A stretch of DNA of 64,000 nucleotides from Argyresthia goedartella. Lineage: Eukaryota; Arthropoda; Insecta; Lepidoptera; Argyresthiidae. The notes below the pieces were generated by a model. The model did not search any database and was not told the DNA's origin. It worked only from the letters and a program-made list of their open reading frames with translations. Positions 42,630 to 53,465 of the stretch are shown one piece after another. Location: assembly GCA_949825045.1 (NCBI GenBank), contig OX463807.1, forward strand, positions 11,371,501-11,435,500. The letters run 5' to 3'. The position numbers and the translations under genes were made by a program. The number at the start of each line of letters is the position of its first letter. Position 1 is the stretch's first letter.

Positions 42630-44395
42630 TAAGGGTTTTTATGGAAAGATAAACTGCTTGGAAACAATCATTAGTTATCCCTCTCCCTAAAACATCCAAT
42701 CCCACCTCATTTAAAGAGTATCGCCCCATTTCTATCCTGCCGATCCTTTCTAAAGTCCTCGAATCCATTGTCCATACTCAGCTCTCCCATTATCTATCCT
42801 CTAAAAATCTACTTAATCCTTTTCAGTCTGGCTTTAGAACGGGTCATAGTACTGTTACGGCTTTATTAAAAGTGACCGATGATATTCAGGTCGCCATGGA
42901 TCAAAGGCAGCTCTCGGTGCTGACTCTGCTGGACTTCAGCAGTGCTTTTAACTGTGTTGACTTCGACATTCTCGTTGAACTTCTCAAATCTCTTAACGTC
43001 TCCTCCCTCTCTGCCAGCTGGTTTGACTCTTACCTAAGAAACCTAAAACAGCGTATCAAGTCGGAGGAGGCTTGTACGGAGTGGTGTGACCTCTCCTCCG
43101 GTGTCCCCCAAGGTGGCATTCTCTCTCCTCTTCTATTCTCAATATTTATCAATTCCATATCCGATGTCCTTTCTTCTTCCTATCATCTCTGCGCGGATGA
43201 CCTTCAGATCTATCGTCACTTCTCTCCTGATGATGTAAATTCCGCTGTGGAGGCGTTAAACGCTGACTTGGCTGGTATTAGTGGATCGTCATTTGGGTTG
43301 CTGGTTAATCCGAATAAGTCCCAGGCCATGATTATAGGTACCAGACACTCTTTAAACACGTTGCAGCAATTGTCTGTCCCTTCTGTAACTTATAACGGTA
43401 CTGTAATCATGTATAGCGATAAAGCTAAAAACCTGGGTGTCATCTTTGATAATCAGTTGTCCTGGTCAATGCATGTTAATGAGGTCAGCAGGCGAGTTTA
43501 CGCAACTTTTCATTCCCTCAGGAGACTTCAGAACTTTCTTCCTCGCCAGACCAAAATAACTCTCGCTCAGTCCCTTCTTCTCCCCCTCATTGATTATGCT
43601 GATGTTTGCTGGGTGAGCGCAAATGAAGAACAACTGAACAAACTCGAACGACTTCAAAATCTCGGGATTCGGTTCATCTTTGGACTGCGCAAGTACGACC
43701 ACGTATCTCAGCATCGCAGGGAGCTGAAGTGGCTACCGATTCGGCTTCGACGGGACTCTCATATCCTGTGTTTCCTTTATAATATTTTGTGGAACCCTCG
43801 TTACCCTAACTTCCTACGTGATCGCTTCGAATTTCTTTCTTCAAGCAGGCCTCGGAGAACTCATATGGTGTCTACGCTCAAAGCTCCAGATCGCTCCACT
43901 GCAGCCTACGAGCACGGGTTCAGAATCCGAGCCGTACGACTGTGGAATGAGCTTCCTTGCACTATCAGGGTCAGTCGATCTCTAAATATATTCAAAAACC
44001 GGCTAAAGAAGCACTATCTCTCCCTTTCCAGTTAGATAATATATATATATATTTATATACACATATATTTGTATGTATTAGTTTATTATACGGTTTATTC
44101 ATATTTTTACGTTGTATTTAACTAATTGTGTATGCAGTCTATTTTTAGCAATTAGGGTTATCAGTATATAATACATAATTATTGTTTGTAGTATATATTA
44201 GTCGTAGTATTTATAGAGTTTTATTGTACGCGCAGGTCTTCCCCCGCTCAACCATCACCTCTCCTACCATCTTGGTTTGCTGGAAGAAATCTCTTTTGAG
44301 AGATAAGCTCGCCTTTGTACATGTTTTTTCTATTATAAGTTATCTGTATGACTGTTTTGTGTAGTACAATAAAGAAATTACGAAATTACGAAATA
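42630..44395 (+). mobile_element. 5'-truncated LINE, family A
   Basis: The element keeps the RT and C-terminal part of ORF2 and a 3' UTR that ends in AATAAAGAAATTACGAAATT with ACGAAATT repeats near 44368-44395. It is truncated before the RT. A second, reverse copy lies at 45400-45845. Confidence 0.85.
42640..44035 (+). CDS. LINE reverse transcriptase, open but 5'-truncated
   Basis: The frame is open from about 42640 (KQSLVIPLPKTSNPTSFKEY) through the ATG at 42872. It holds EYRPISILPILSKVLESIVH, FQSGFRTGHSTVTALLKV, LTLLDFSSAFNCVDFDILV, SGVPQGGILSPLLFSIFI and HLCADDLQIYRHF, then a jockey-type C-terminal region (LWNELPCTIRVSRSLNIFKN). The catalytic box reads CADD instead of YADD/FADD, which would be unusual for an active enzyme. 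Endonuclease and ORF1 are missing. It has no stop over about 460 codons. Confidence 0.88.
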
Positions 44396-44754
44396 AACGA
44401 CCGGTACATATAATTTCTACTCGGGATCACCCTCATTTCACACGCATATAACTCTTTTACGAAAGGAGTCTATACAGTAGATCAAATGATTTCGTACTAA
44501 TCATCCCCCCCCCCCCCCGTAAAAGAATAATGTGGTACAAGAGGGTTATCTTTCATCGCCTCAACTTTGCAGTCTAAAAAGCATTTTATCAGTATAAGAA
44601 ATATGTTAAGAAGAATATCTTATAAGTACAAATCGATTGAGTTCAGAGATCAGCTGAAAAAAAAATGTTTACTATCTCTTTTGAGCTTTTGAACAGATAG
44701 TACAGCAGTAGAAGGTTAAGGCAAAATGTTATAAAAGAATGCAGCGTCGTATCA

Positions 44755-44964
44755 ATGAAAGGTCACTGGCCGGTCGTGATGCCATTTGAGGTTGCTACCA
44801 CATCAGATGATAGCAATAGAAATTTCAAAGATTTAAACTACAGTAAAGCAAAAAAACAAAAAAAACCTAAACATATTTGCAAAGGGTGTGTGAATAAAAC
44901 ACCTTTATGCCCCGAATGTTTCGAAGACTGGCACTTTATGTCTTCAAATAACCAGGGAGACTAG
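44755..44964 (+). pseudogene. Transposase-like C-terminal cysteine domain fragment
   Basis: The short frame ends with HICKGCVNKTPLCPECFEDW, a C-x2-C-x6-C-x2-C motif like the C-terminal cysteine-rich domain of piggyBac-type transposases, after a Lys-rich linker. No catalytic domain is present upstream. The assignment rests on the motif alone. Confidence 0.3.
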
Positions 44965-45158
44965 AATAGATATAGTTTGTTAGTAATAGTAGGCTAGTTT
45001 CTCAGAGTTCCTAAATGTGTTATTATTAGAATACATGTTTTAGTTTTAGGATTTTGTAGTTTGATTGTGTAATCACAAAATTTTGCATTATTGTTAAATA
45101 AATGACTATTTATATGTACATTATGCTTTTTATTCTGAACAACATAAACTGCTGCATG

Positions 45159-45285
45159 TCCGTAGTGTCATGTTTTGCTACGGTTAAGTACATTAAATAT
45201 GACTCTACTGCTATAAACGGTTACCGGCAGAGCGATAGTGTTATTACAGTATCATACTTATGACACTACGGCTACAGCCGGTTAT
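45159..45285. repeat. Short foldback repeat
   Basis: CCGTAGTGTCAT near 45161 and ATGACACTACGG near 45268 are exact inverted copies. Several related ACGGTTA and TAACAGTAT motifs lie between and after them. Confidence 0.4.
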
Positions 45286-45399
45286 AACAGTATAGTCTCT
45301 TTATAAGATTCTTTAGTGTTACTGTAGGACGCTACTGTTATGGCCGTATTAAGAATTTGTATGGATAATTGTTCTGTCATACCACATCATTGGAAAAGG

Positions 45400-45845
45400 G
45401 AAATTGGGGGACTATCCCTTATAGCGCAGGGAAGTGCGTTCCACAGTCTGATTGCCCTTAACCTAAAATAATGTTTGTAAGCGGTAGTGTTATGCCGATG
45501 AGTTGAAAAGAGAGACACTGTGTGAGATCTCCGATTGCTATCCCTGGAAAAAAGAAACTCAAAACGTTCTCAAAGATATGTGGGATAGCGGGAATTTCGA
45601 AAAATATTGAATAGATAGGAGAGAATGTGCATATCACGGCGAAGACGGATCGGAAGCCACCCCAGCTCCTTGCAATACTGGGAGAAATGGTCATACTTGC
45701 GCTGCCCATAGACAAACCGAATCCCGAAGTTTTGAAGTAGTAGTTCGAGTTTTTTTAGTTGTTCTTCACTCGCACTGGCCCAGCAAACATCCACGTAGTC
45801 TTTTAAAGATAATAGAAGGGACTGAGCAAGAGTGATAATTTCATG
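45400..45845 (-). pseudogene. LINE family A, C-terminal fragment
   Basis: The minus-strand translation reads DVCWASASEEQLKKLELLLQ, KYDHFSQYCKELGWLPIRLR and further down RLRAIRLWNALPCAI, matching the C-terminal part of 42640-44035 at about two thirds of positions. Both ends are truncated. Confidence 0.8.
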
Positions 45846-46473
45846 TAATTGATTAAATGCCTTATAAATTTAATAATACCATGTTATGTACCATCTATTG
45901 TTCCTTAGCATATTTTTCACAAATAAACCAATTTGAATTTGAACTGTACTTTTAATTTATTTCCAAGAAAAATACTGAATTGTCACTTTAATAATAGTCA
46001 GCAACTTATATGTAGTTATTTATTACTACATGTCAACCGAACATGAAGACTAAAGGGGGCTTTACTTCGCACATCCCTAAAAGCCTTCACCTACCACGAC
46101 CCACCACTTCGCTCTTATATTCCATGTGCAATTCAGTAGATGAACCCCTTACATATTTAGTTTATACATTTTGAGCATTATGCAGCTTAATGTTTTAACA
46201 TTACGATTTTCCACCATTATACATTTTGACAATTATGTATTTTTAACATCATGTGTTCCAAGTTTATGAATGTAGAAAATATCAGGACTATAAATGAATA
46301 TATATATATATTTTATTTGATACAGTGTTTATTCAGATTTTTTTATACTTTGAATTTCAATATGTACCCGTGTTGTTGCCACCACACTAGTGATTGTATT
46401 TTCTTTGGTTGTCGCAGTATCGATATCTGGATTTCATGTCTACCGAATCCTAACAATATTCTTCTTGTTCCAG

Positions 46474-46677
46474 AAATCGACATCCACAAGTCAGAGGATT
46501 GCAGATCGGAATGGCTAGAGGTCCGAGACGGCTATATGCCTGACGCTCCTGTCTTGGGCCGGTTATGCGGATCTGGTAAAGGGCCCATCATGAGATCGAC
46601 TGGCTCCAGGCTGACGGTGGTCTACCAGCCTGGGACACGACTGAGGCCTTATAACGGCTTCAGGGCACATTTTGAAG
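46474..46677 (+). CDS. tld: Tolloid-like metalloprotease, second half of CUB1
   Basis: The exon encodes IDIHKSEDCRSEWLEVRDGY, APVLGRLCGSGKGPIM and GFRAHFEG, the second half of a CUB domain with its usual two Cys residues, the xVRDG strand and FxAxFE ending. Acceptor TTCCAG and donor GTCGGT (46678) bound 204 bp. It joins the 4445-4585 exon in phase across 41.9 kb. The LDIHKS segment is characteristic of tolloid CUB1. The open frame continues through the donor, but the sequence after GFRAHFEG has no CUB similarity. Confidence 0.95.
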
Positions 46678-46894
46678 GTCGGTTGATAGAGAACACAGAA
46701 ATACTTAGGGGAAAAAAACTGATCGAAGTTTATTCGTGTCAAAAATGTAGGTTCACTACGCCATTCCAAAACACGTTTCACCTTGATAATTTTACCTATG
46801 ACTACTCCTATGGTGTTAGACTTTTAAAGCTTATTATTATGGCCCTGTTATTAGGAACACATAACCCAGGCATCAAAACAACTTTCATTTCCAG

Positions 46895-47007
46895 CTGTCT
46901 GCGGCGGCGAGATAGAAGTCGATAGCAGCGGACACCTCGAGTCCCCGAACTACCCAGATGACTATCAGGCTAACAAACTGTGCATATGGAAACTGACTGT
47001 ACCACAG
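46895..47007 (+). CDS. tld: Tolloid-like metalloprotease, start of CUB2
   Basis: The exon begins with the second part of a codon (Ala) and encodes [20 protein letters not shown] and [17 protein letters not shown], the canonical CUB opening with C-G-G, the SPNYP strand and C-x-W. Acceptor TTTCCAG ends at 46894 and donor GTATCT starts at 47008. The 113-bp length keeps the phase from the previous exon and ends on a whole codon. Confidence 0.95.
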
Positions 47008-47796
47008 GTATCTACCTCAAAATATGTCCAGTATCCAAACTGCGATAATATTCAACAAGTTCACAACGTCTGTACGCCTGGATTCATGACGTAATGCGGC
47101 GCTCTTATGTTATTGAGTTCCATCATGATTGACATTTATTGTGAATGAACTTTTATTGCCTATCTTGGGCCCGTTACTATAGTTACAGCTCTGAGAGTTG
47201 TATCACCTACGTCACAAGTCTCAACGACTGTTCCGCCATATCAAAAAATTACATTTGCACGCGCTTGAGACAGCTCTCAGGGCGCTGAGAGCAATTTTTA
47301 ATTATCATGGGCCTAGGAAACGCTGTTTTTGACGGCAACGAGAAATTATTCACAAGCGAGAAAATGTTTCTTTGATTTTACTTCCGCTAGGATTCAAACC
47401 CAGAATCCCTGGATATTAGACAACCAAAATGTCTAGTCTCATCATAATAAAATAACACTTAACAATATTTAAACATAGCGTTTAGTCATCTCATCTAGCA
47501 TGTATAACTCTACCGCACTATTTATCGATATGTTGTTGTTTCTATAATTTATATAAGGCTGTAAATAAATACGGTTGACCCTAGACTTCCGCTCAGGTGA
47601 TTCAATTTTGGAGCAATTAATATCTTAGTAACTTTTACCTATTCATGATAAGGGGGCACATACCTATATTTGAATGTTTAATTGTACTAATTTTGAATAT
47701 TGAAACTTTTGTTACTTGTATTCTTGTGTGAATATTCGAAGGAGTTAGTTAACTGTAGCTACATTTATGTTCACATTTACTTTTTACTCTTTCTAG

Positions 47797-47945
47797 GACT
47801 ACCAAGTAGCATTGAGGTTCCATTCGTTCGAAGTGGAGAACCATGACACCTGTTCCTACGACAGGGTCAAGGTTAGAGACGGAGACTCCGTGGACAGTCC
47901 CCTCATCGGCATGTTCTGTGGCTACAAGATTCCTCCAGATATCAG
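47797..47945 (+). CDS. tld: Tolloid-like metalloprotease, middle of CUB2
   Basis: The exon encodes [40 protein letters not shown] and [10 protein letters not shown]. The acidic/aromatic residues of the CUB calcium site region (Glu/Asp in [12 protein letters not shown] and VRDGD) are present. Acceptor TTTCTAG ends at 47796; donor GTAAGT starts at 47946. It ends with two bases of an Arg codon completed by the next exon. Confidence 0.95.
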
Positions 47946-48482
47946 GTAAGTACTTGACTTGCATGCGTGTTGTTATCCCCAAAAGCAAGGGGCTAATCAA
48001 ATCTTTGCATTTTTTAATTCTCATAGGCAATGGGGAGTAGAAGAACGAAGATGTGCTGATGAAGAAGTGTGGCATTGAGTTTTTTCAGTGGGTTAAACAA
48101 TATTTAAATAACCGGTTTGTTGGGCGTTGTTCATAACAAAGTCCGTGTATTTGTATTTCGCAGGCGCGCTGAGAATGACGCTAAACGCGACGAAATAAAA
48201 ACCCAAAAACCTTCGCAAATTCTTTGTAATTTTAATAATAGGGTGATCACATGCCCTCCATTTGCGAGGATCTTCACAAGGAAGATTTGCTAACATGCGA
48301 ATCCAGGAGGATGTCTATGGACGAAAATTTAAAGCCATGACCAAAATCGGTCGGACCACATCATCAACATCATCATCATCATCACGATTAAATAGGCTTT
48401 CTGTCCCAATACTGCTATGATTTTATTAAATCGAGTCTCAGTCAGTCGTACGTACAAAGTCGACCACTTCATATATGACCTT
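47946..48482. other. Start of the intron within CUB2
   Basis: This is AT-rich, with an ATC microsatellite at about 48360-48383. I see no coding segment. The intron runs to 53465 and contains nested repeat structures listed next. Confidence 0.55.
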
Positions 48483-48640
48483 CAAGCTGTAATCCTCACC
48501 ATTGAAACCTTCATGAAAATGAAATTTGAAAATGCTAAAAATAGTCCAGAAATAGTCCTAAATAGTCCACCAAGAAAGAAAATTAGTCCACTTATAGTTT
48601 CGAAGTTATAGCTATAGGTTGGTGAGGATTACAGCTTGAC
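48483..48640. mobile_element. MITE with 19-bp terminal inverted repeats
   Basis: TCAAGCTGTAATCCTCACC at the left is exactly inverted at the right (GGTGAGGATTACAGCTTGA, ending about 48639). The interior has several AATAGTCC(A/T) motifs also found in the adjacent long inverted repeat, so it is probably an internally deleted relative. Confidence 0.65.
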
Positions 48641-49015
48641 GTCAAGCTGTAATCCTCATCTCTTGTGCAAGCAAACGGAAGGGCCTATCGACTTGGTTTA
48701 GGTTTCAAAAATTAGTCCAGAAATAGTCCACACGACATGCCAAATTTCAGAAATAGTCCTTCGACGATTCCAGAGTTATTAAGACATCTTGGTGAGTAAT
48801 ACAGCTTAAACATTTGATAACATCAAATATCTCCGGACCGCCTACGAGTTTGATATTTGTGCCAAAAAATAGTCCACCAAAACAATAATAATTTCCATCT
48901 GGTTTACTTTGAAGAACTGCATTAAAAATGCAATGTTTAATTTCCCATACATTTCAATAAATGTACAGTCGTGTACAAAATAATAATGGGGTAAACCCTA
49001 ATAAACCGTTTTATA
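48623..49015. repeat. Left arm of a long inverted repeat (about 0.4 kb)
   Basis: The arm starts with a perfect 36-bp palindrome (48623-48640 with 48641-48658). It continues with AAGCAAACGGAAGGGCCTAT, AATAGTCC motifs, GTTATTAAGACATCTTGGTG and ACAGTCGTGTACAAAATAAT. All of these recur in reverse at 52690-53107 with moderate divergence. Confidence 0.85.
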
Positions 49016-49746
49016 CAAATTAAGCTCCATGTACTAGTTAGTGGTTTCATGCTGCTTCTCACGCAGGAGATGCGTGTTTGAATCCGGTGCTGACCATATA
49101 CCATTGAGATAAGTAATTTAACTAATGTACATTATGCAGACATTCTTGCGGTGATGGAAAACATTGTTAGGCAACCTTAGCTGCGGCGATGAGCTAGCCC
49201 CCTGCTGTAGGTACCTAACTGCCTACCTTCCTACAAAGTTACAAATCATCTCACCATTTCCACTCAATATGAGGTTACAACTTTATTACCCCACTGCGCC
49301 AGACCCACTGTGCTATAAAACAACCCATGTTGGATTTTGGTGCGTTGAAAAGGATAGCACAAAAACACAAAAAGGATAGTATATTGTAAAAAGTATAGTA
49401 CGCTCTAAAACTAATTAAAAAATGATGAAAATATTTAAAATCAACATCATTTATTCGTAGTTTTCATGACTTTACTGCCACTTTCCATAATAATTGTCTA
49501 ACTCTACTGACTACTCGTTGGGTTGGAGATCTAGCAATTATACTTACTTTATTTTGTATGTTTTTTTTAGATATGATAAAAAATCTTAATTTATAAGTCC
49601 ATTACATGTGATTTATATATAGGCTGTAAAATAAAAGTGTAGTCAAATTAGAGGTTGTTAGAAACATCTTTCTGAACAACTTTCACTATGAAACCATTTT
49701 TATCATGAGCAATTTTATGAGCAATTTTATTTTTCAGCTCTCTATA
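49016..49746. other. Interior of the long inverted-repeat structure, left part
   Basis: The segment 49030-49170 has a tRNA-like look (TTAGTGGTTTCATGCTGC, GTGTTTGAATCCGGTGC) and may be an old SINE. The rest is AT-rich, with no gene. Confidence 0.4.
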
Positions 49747-49994
49747 CAGGTTGTTGTTTTGTTAAGTTACGCCCGGATAAGGGACTTTAGTACCCATCAT
49801 TATGAATAACTTTCTTCAAGAAATATATGGCCGCAAACGAAAAAACATCTTGGGTCTCCCATAGTAACATGTAATCAGCTGATCGGTCAATGTAATGAGG
49901 GACGATTTTCTTCCATTTGCGACCATATGTTACTGGGGGAAAGTTATTCATGATGATGGGTACTATAGGCGTAACTTCACAAAACAACAGCCTG
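49747..49994. mobile_element. MITE, 248 bp, TA-type flanks
   Basis: CAGGTTGTTGTTTTGTTAAG at the left and its near reverse complement ending ACAACAGCCTG at the right form terminal inverted repeats of about 75 bp with small gaps. TATA flanks both ends, in keeping with a mariner/Tc1-type non-autonomous element. Confidence 0.7.
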
Positions 49995-50215
49995 TATATT
50001 CTTTTTTGGAAGTCCTTTTCCATCGAACGGCATTTTCTTATGACCGGCTGCGAAGAAATGATTAAGACTGTAATTAATCGAACAATGCTTGACGTTATGT
50101 GATGATTATACTAATGAACCGACTGTGATTATTGTGATTAAAACTAAGTTATATATAAATGTGATATAAACAAATACATGTATATAAACAAATTTGAAAT
50201 ATATAAATATATATA

Positions 50216-51964
50216 CAGTGGTGGTCATATAATTAAGAACGATTTGTAGTACCAGATATTTTTTTTCAAAACTATGCTATGTGTACTTTTAAGTTCCTTC
50301 TTAAAAGTAATTAGTTATGTTATGAAATAGCTACATCGATAAAGTAAACGGGATTAGGAGTAAATATTTAAAATATTTACTATTTTTTTTACAAATTTAA
50401 TTGATTATCGATAATTACAAATTCAAGTAGTAAAAATGCTGGACAAATAATTAAGAACGATTCTTAAGCTGCTCGAGAGTTGTTTCCGTAGATACTTAGA
50501 TTTTACAAATCACATTAAATAAGACAGTGACAATGTTAAAAATTATAATTTAATACATTTTATTCTAAGTTAATAGTTTGTAGCGTGACCATGGCTTTTA
50601 ATAACTGCCTTACACCGACGAGGCATTGATTCTATCAATTTTTGACATTTTTCAAGAGAAATAGAGCGCCATTCTTCTAAAAAAACGTTATATAACTCAG
50701 TTAGGTTACCACATCGTCGATTTGAAACCTTTTTCTTGACTTCGCACCAAAGATGCTCTATGGGATTTAAATCTGGGCTGTTCGGTGGCCATTCTAAGAT
50801 AGAAACTGATTGAGATGTGAGGAATTCTATAGCGGTGCGTGCAGTGTGCTTCGGATCGTTGTCGTGTTGGAATGTCCAAATAATCGGAAGTACGTCTTCA
50901 GCATATGGTAACATAGTTTCTTCGAGTATATTTTTGTACTGGAATTGATCCATGTTTCCTTCTATCAGTCTAACAGGTCCAACACCATGACCAGAGAATC
51001 AGCCCCAAATTTTCACATTTCCACCACCATGCTTTAATGTCATTTTTGTGTACTTGGGGTCGAATGCTGTATTCGGAGGGCGTCGAACATATCGTTTCCC
51101 ATCAGAACATACTCTGTTAATTTTTGTTTCGTCAGAGAAAAGAACATTTTTCCACTGTCTTGCTGTCCAGCTTTCATACCTCCTAGCAAATGCAAGCCGG
51201 GCTTGCCTATGACACTGTTTCAACATGGGCACCTTTCTTGCTATCCTTCCGTTCAACTTCGCTTCTACCAATCGCCTTCGGATAGTGCGCGCTGAGATCG
51301 CTGAAGGGTTATTTTCACCAAAGTATTCTTTTTTTAACTCATTAGACCCCTTAAAAGGGTATTGTTTTGCCAAACGCACGATATTTCGATCGTCTCGCTG
51401 AGATGACTTTCTCTGTTTAGGTACACGAGGAATATTTAAAGTTGTTTGATGTGTGTTAAAATGCTTCACAGCGTGGAATATCATCGTTTTTGAGCACTGC
51501 AAATGATTGGCAATCTTTTTATATGACCAATTCATATCGCGAAGTTTTATTATTACTTCCCTTGTAGATGCATCACAACTTTTATTTTTTCCTATTTTTT
51601 TATTATAAAACGATCAACTTTTTGACTTTTACAGAACTAAATGGCGCCAAAATTACTCGAATAGTGGCCTAGTTACAGAGTGTTCTCTATTTAAATTTGA
51701 ATAAAAAAATAAACTATCCAGCGTTCTTAATTATGTGGCCAGCCAGTAAGTTTGCAATAACATGTTTAGATATATTATATACAAAAAGTTTACTTATATA
51801 ATAATATTGTTGAATTTATCATATTATAACTGTATGCTACGATTCTGTAAAACAGTTTTACGATACCGAGAGAGATACAAAACGATATGCAATAAGTGTT
51901 ATTCTCGTAAGTTTGAAAAAAGCTTGTTTTCAAATAGTCGTTCTTAATTATATGACCACCACTG
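50216..51964 (-). mobile_element. Tc1-family transposon with paired outer and inner repeats
   Basis: The ends start CAGTGGTGGTCATATAATTA (27 bp identical in inverted orientation) between TA dinucleotides. A second copy of the ATAATTAAGAACG motif lies inside each end, at about 50448-50460 and 51723-51736, roughly 220 bp from each terminus. That is the inverted/direct repeat arrangement known for the Sleeping Beauty type. The transposase gene is on the minus strand. Confidence 0.92.
50570..51595 (-). pseudogene. Tc1 transposase, one visible nonsense codon and no ATG at the expected start
   Basis: The frame gives a helix-turn-helix N-terminal region (MNWSYKKIANHLQCSKTMIF, TIRRRLVEAKLNGRIARK) and the DD34E catalytic core: Asp in LFSDETKINRV, Asp in QHDNDPKHTARTA and Glu in NSPDLNPIEHLWCEVKKK. 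The only interruption is an in-frame TGA at 50996-50998 after NVKIWG, where the family has WGC/WGx. Upstream of the first ATG (51535) the frame continues with family-like sequence to an ATA at 51593-51595, where a start codon would be expected. With about 340 codons it has the usual Tc1 length. Confidence 0.9.
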
Positions 51965-52689
51965 TATATATATATTTATATATTTCAAATTATGTTTTGT
52001 GAGTACAGAAGCTAGCATGTTATCCATTACATATTGATTGACAGTTCTTAACACTTTCCTCCATTGCAATGATGTCGTTATTGCAATTGTCATGTACCGA
52101 TTGACGTGATTTTTAAATAATCGTGCCTTAATTTCCACCGAAAAATGCTTTAAGATGTCATCAAAATTTTCGGCAAAATCGTATTTTGACGAAATTTTGC
52201 CAGCGCGTTTGTGTTGTGCGTTGTTTACATCTTAGCTCAACTATATAAATATATAACATATATATCATAGCAACATACGAAGCTCGAAGACCCGTTCAAA
52301 ATCCAAATCGCTGTCACGCACTTATGTACAACAAAAAACTCATTTAAGTTTCAGTCTTCTAAGGGCTTTTGGCAGCCGTTAAAACAGTTGAAATTAAACA
52401 CAACTTAAGCACAACAAGCAAATGCAAGTAATGTACTCAAGCAGGCCAAGCTTATTGCCTGTCAGCCAGGTTGCCCCTAACCATCCGTGTTTTATTAAGG
52501 TTGTATTTAAACTGTATTTAGCGGTTATCAAAACTCTGGTGTAAGTCCGGCTAAATGGGAGAACATAAAAGTTAAGTGTCGTGAACGTGAGGGACAGAGC
52601 TATGCGCCATAATTAGCTCTGTCCCTCACTTTCCTACAATATTACACTACCGTTAGTTTTCAGAGATTAAAAACGGGCTCTTTGATTGA
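51965..52689. other. Interior of the long inverted-repeat structure, right part
   Basis: There is no gene. A hairpin with perfect 15-bp arms and a 13-nt loop lies at 52587-52629 (GTGAGGGACAGAGCT and its inverse), a motif I recognise from dispersed lepidopteran repeats. Confidence 0.5.
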
Positions 52690-53107
52690 ATTAACCTATA
52701 TAAACCGGTTTATTAAGGTTTATCCCATTATTATTTTGTACACGACTGTACATGTATTGAAATGTATGGGAAATTAAACATTGTATTTTAATGCACTTCT
52801 TCAGCAAACCAGGTGGAAATCATTATTGTTTCGGTGGACTATTTCTGGACTATTTTTTGGCTCAAATTTCAAACTGAAAGTCGTAGGCGTTCCGAAGATA
52901 TTTGATGATATCAAATGTTCAAACTGTAATCCTCACCAAGATGTCTTAATAACTCCGGAATCGTTGAAGGACTATTTCTGAAATTTGGCATGCCATGTTG
53001 TCTATTTCTGGACAAATTTTTTAAACCTTAACCAAGTCGATAGGCCCTTCCGTTTGCTTGCATGAGAGATGAGGATTACAGCTTGACGTCAAGGTGTAAT
53101 CCTCATT
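52690..53107. repeat. Right arm of the long inverted repeat
   Basis: The arm is the reverse of 48623-49015, including GGACTATTTCTGGACTATTT, CACCAAGATGTCTTAATAAC and GATAGGCCCTTCCGTTTGCT. It ends in a near-perfect 36-bp palindrome at about 53072-53107 with one mismatch. Confidence 0.85.
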
Positions 53108-53174
53108 AAAGGTTTCCTCGCGATGTTTCCGACTAGTATTGCCTATCCAGTATTTCATCATATCGTCTTATTTA

Positions 53175-53445
53175 CTGAAGCGTCCGTGGCCCAGCGGTAT
53201 TCACACCGAGACGGGCACTGGATGGGTGTCCGTTTCCTGCTAATATTGTACTCGGTGATAGTAGTCGTAAAGCTAGAGCAAAGGCCTTAATAGGGCCTTG
53301 AAAACTTTTGACAGTCGGGTTGGCCACTAGCAATCGACACCCGTTTATTAACCTGCACTGAGTCAGCATGGTGGAGCATTGCACAATCTAACTCGTTTCC
53401 AGGTAAAGGCCCCTGCCCCTCGGTGGGGCATTGGCTACATTTATT
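53175..53445 (+). mobile_element. SINE, family C
   Basis: The head GCGTCCGTGGCCCAGCGGTA is tRNA-like. The tail has GAGTCAGCATGGTGGAGCAT and GTAAAGGCCCCTGCCCCTCG, which resembles the 3' part of a common lepidopteran SINE. It ends in ATTT repeats 20 bp before the acceptor of the next tolloid exon. Confidence 0.6.
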
Positions 53446-53465
53446 TATTTATTTTTATTCACCAG

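Larger units (their letters stand above)
4586..46473 (+). other. Tolloid intron 2, 41.9 kb, filled with transposons
   Basis: The interval lies between the donor GTGAGG at 4586 and the acceptor TTGTTCCAG ending at 46473. The flanking exons encode the two halves of the same CUB1 domain with matching phase, so this is one intron. Most of its length is covered by the mobile elements listed below. Confidence 0.85.

Noticed and set aside
44506..44518. Poly-C tract as a regulatory element
   Set aside because: It is a single homopolymer run without context; a simple repeat is the best explanation.
46251..46925. 224-codon ORF as one gene
   Set aside because: Only the middle (46474-46677) is CUB sequence. 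The ends read through intron with no similarity, and splice sites bound the exon.
49787..50102. ORFs on both strands near 49800-50100
   Set aside because: They lie on the two arms of an inverted-repeat MITE, which gives mirrored open frames without coding meaning.
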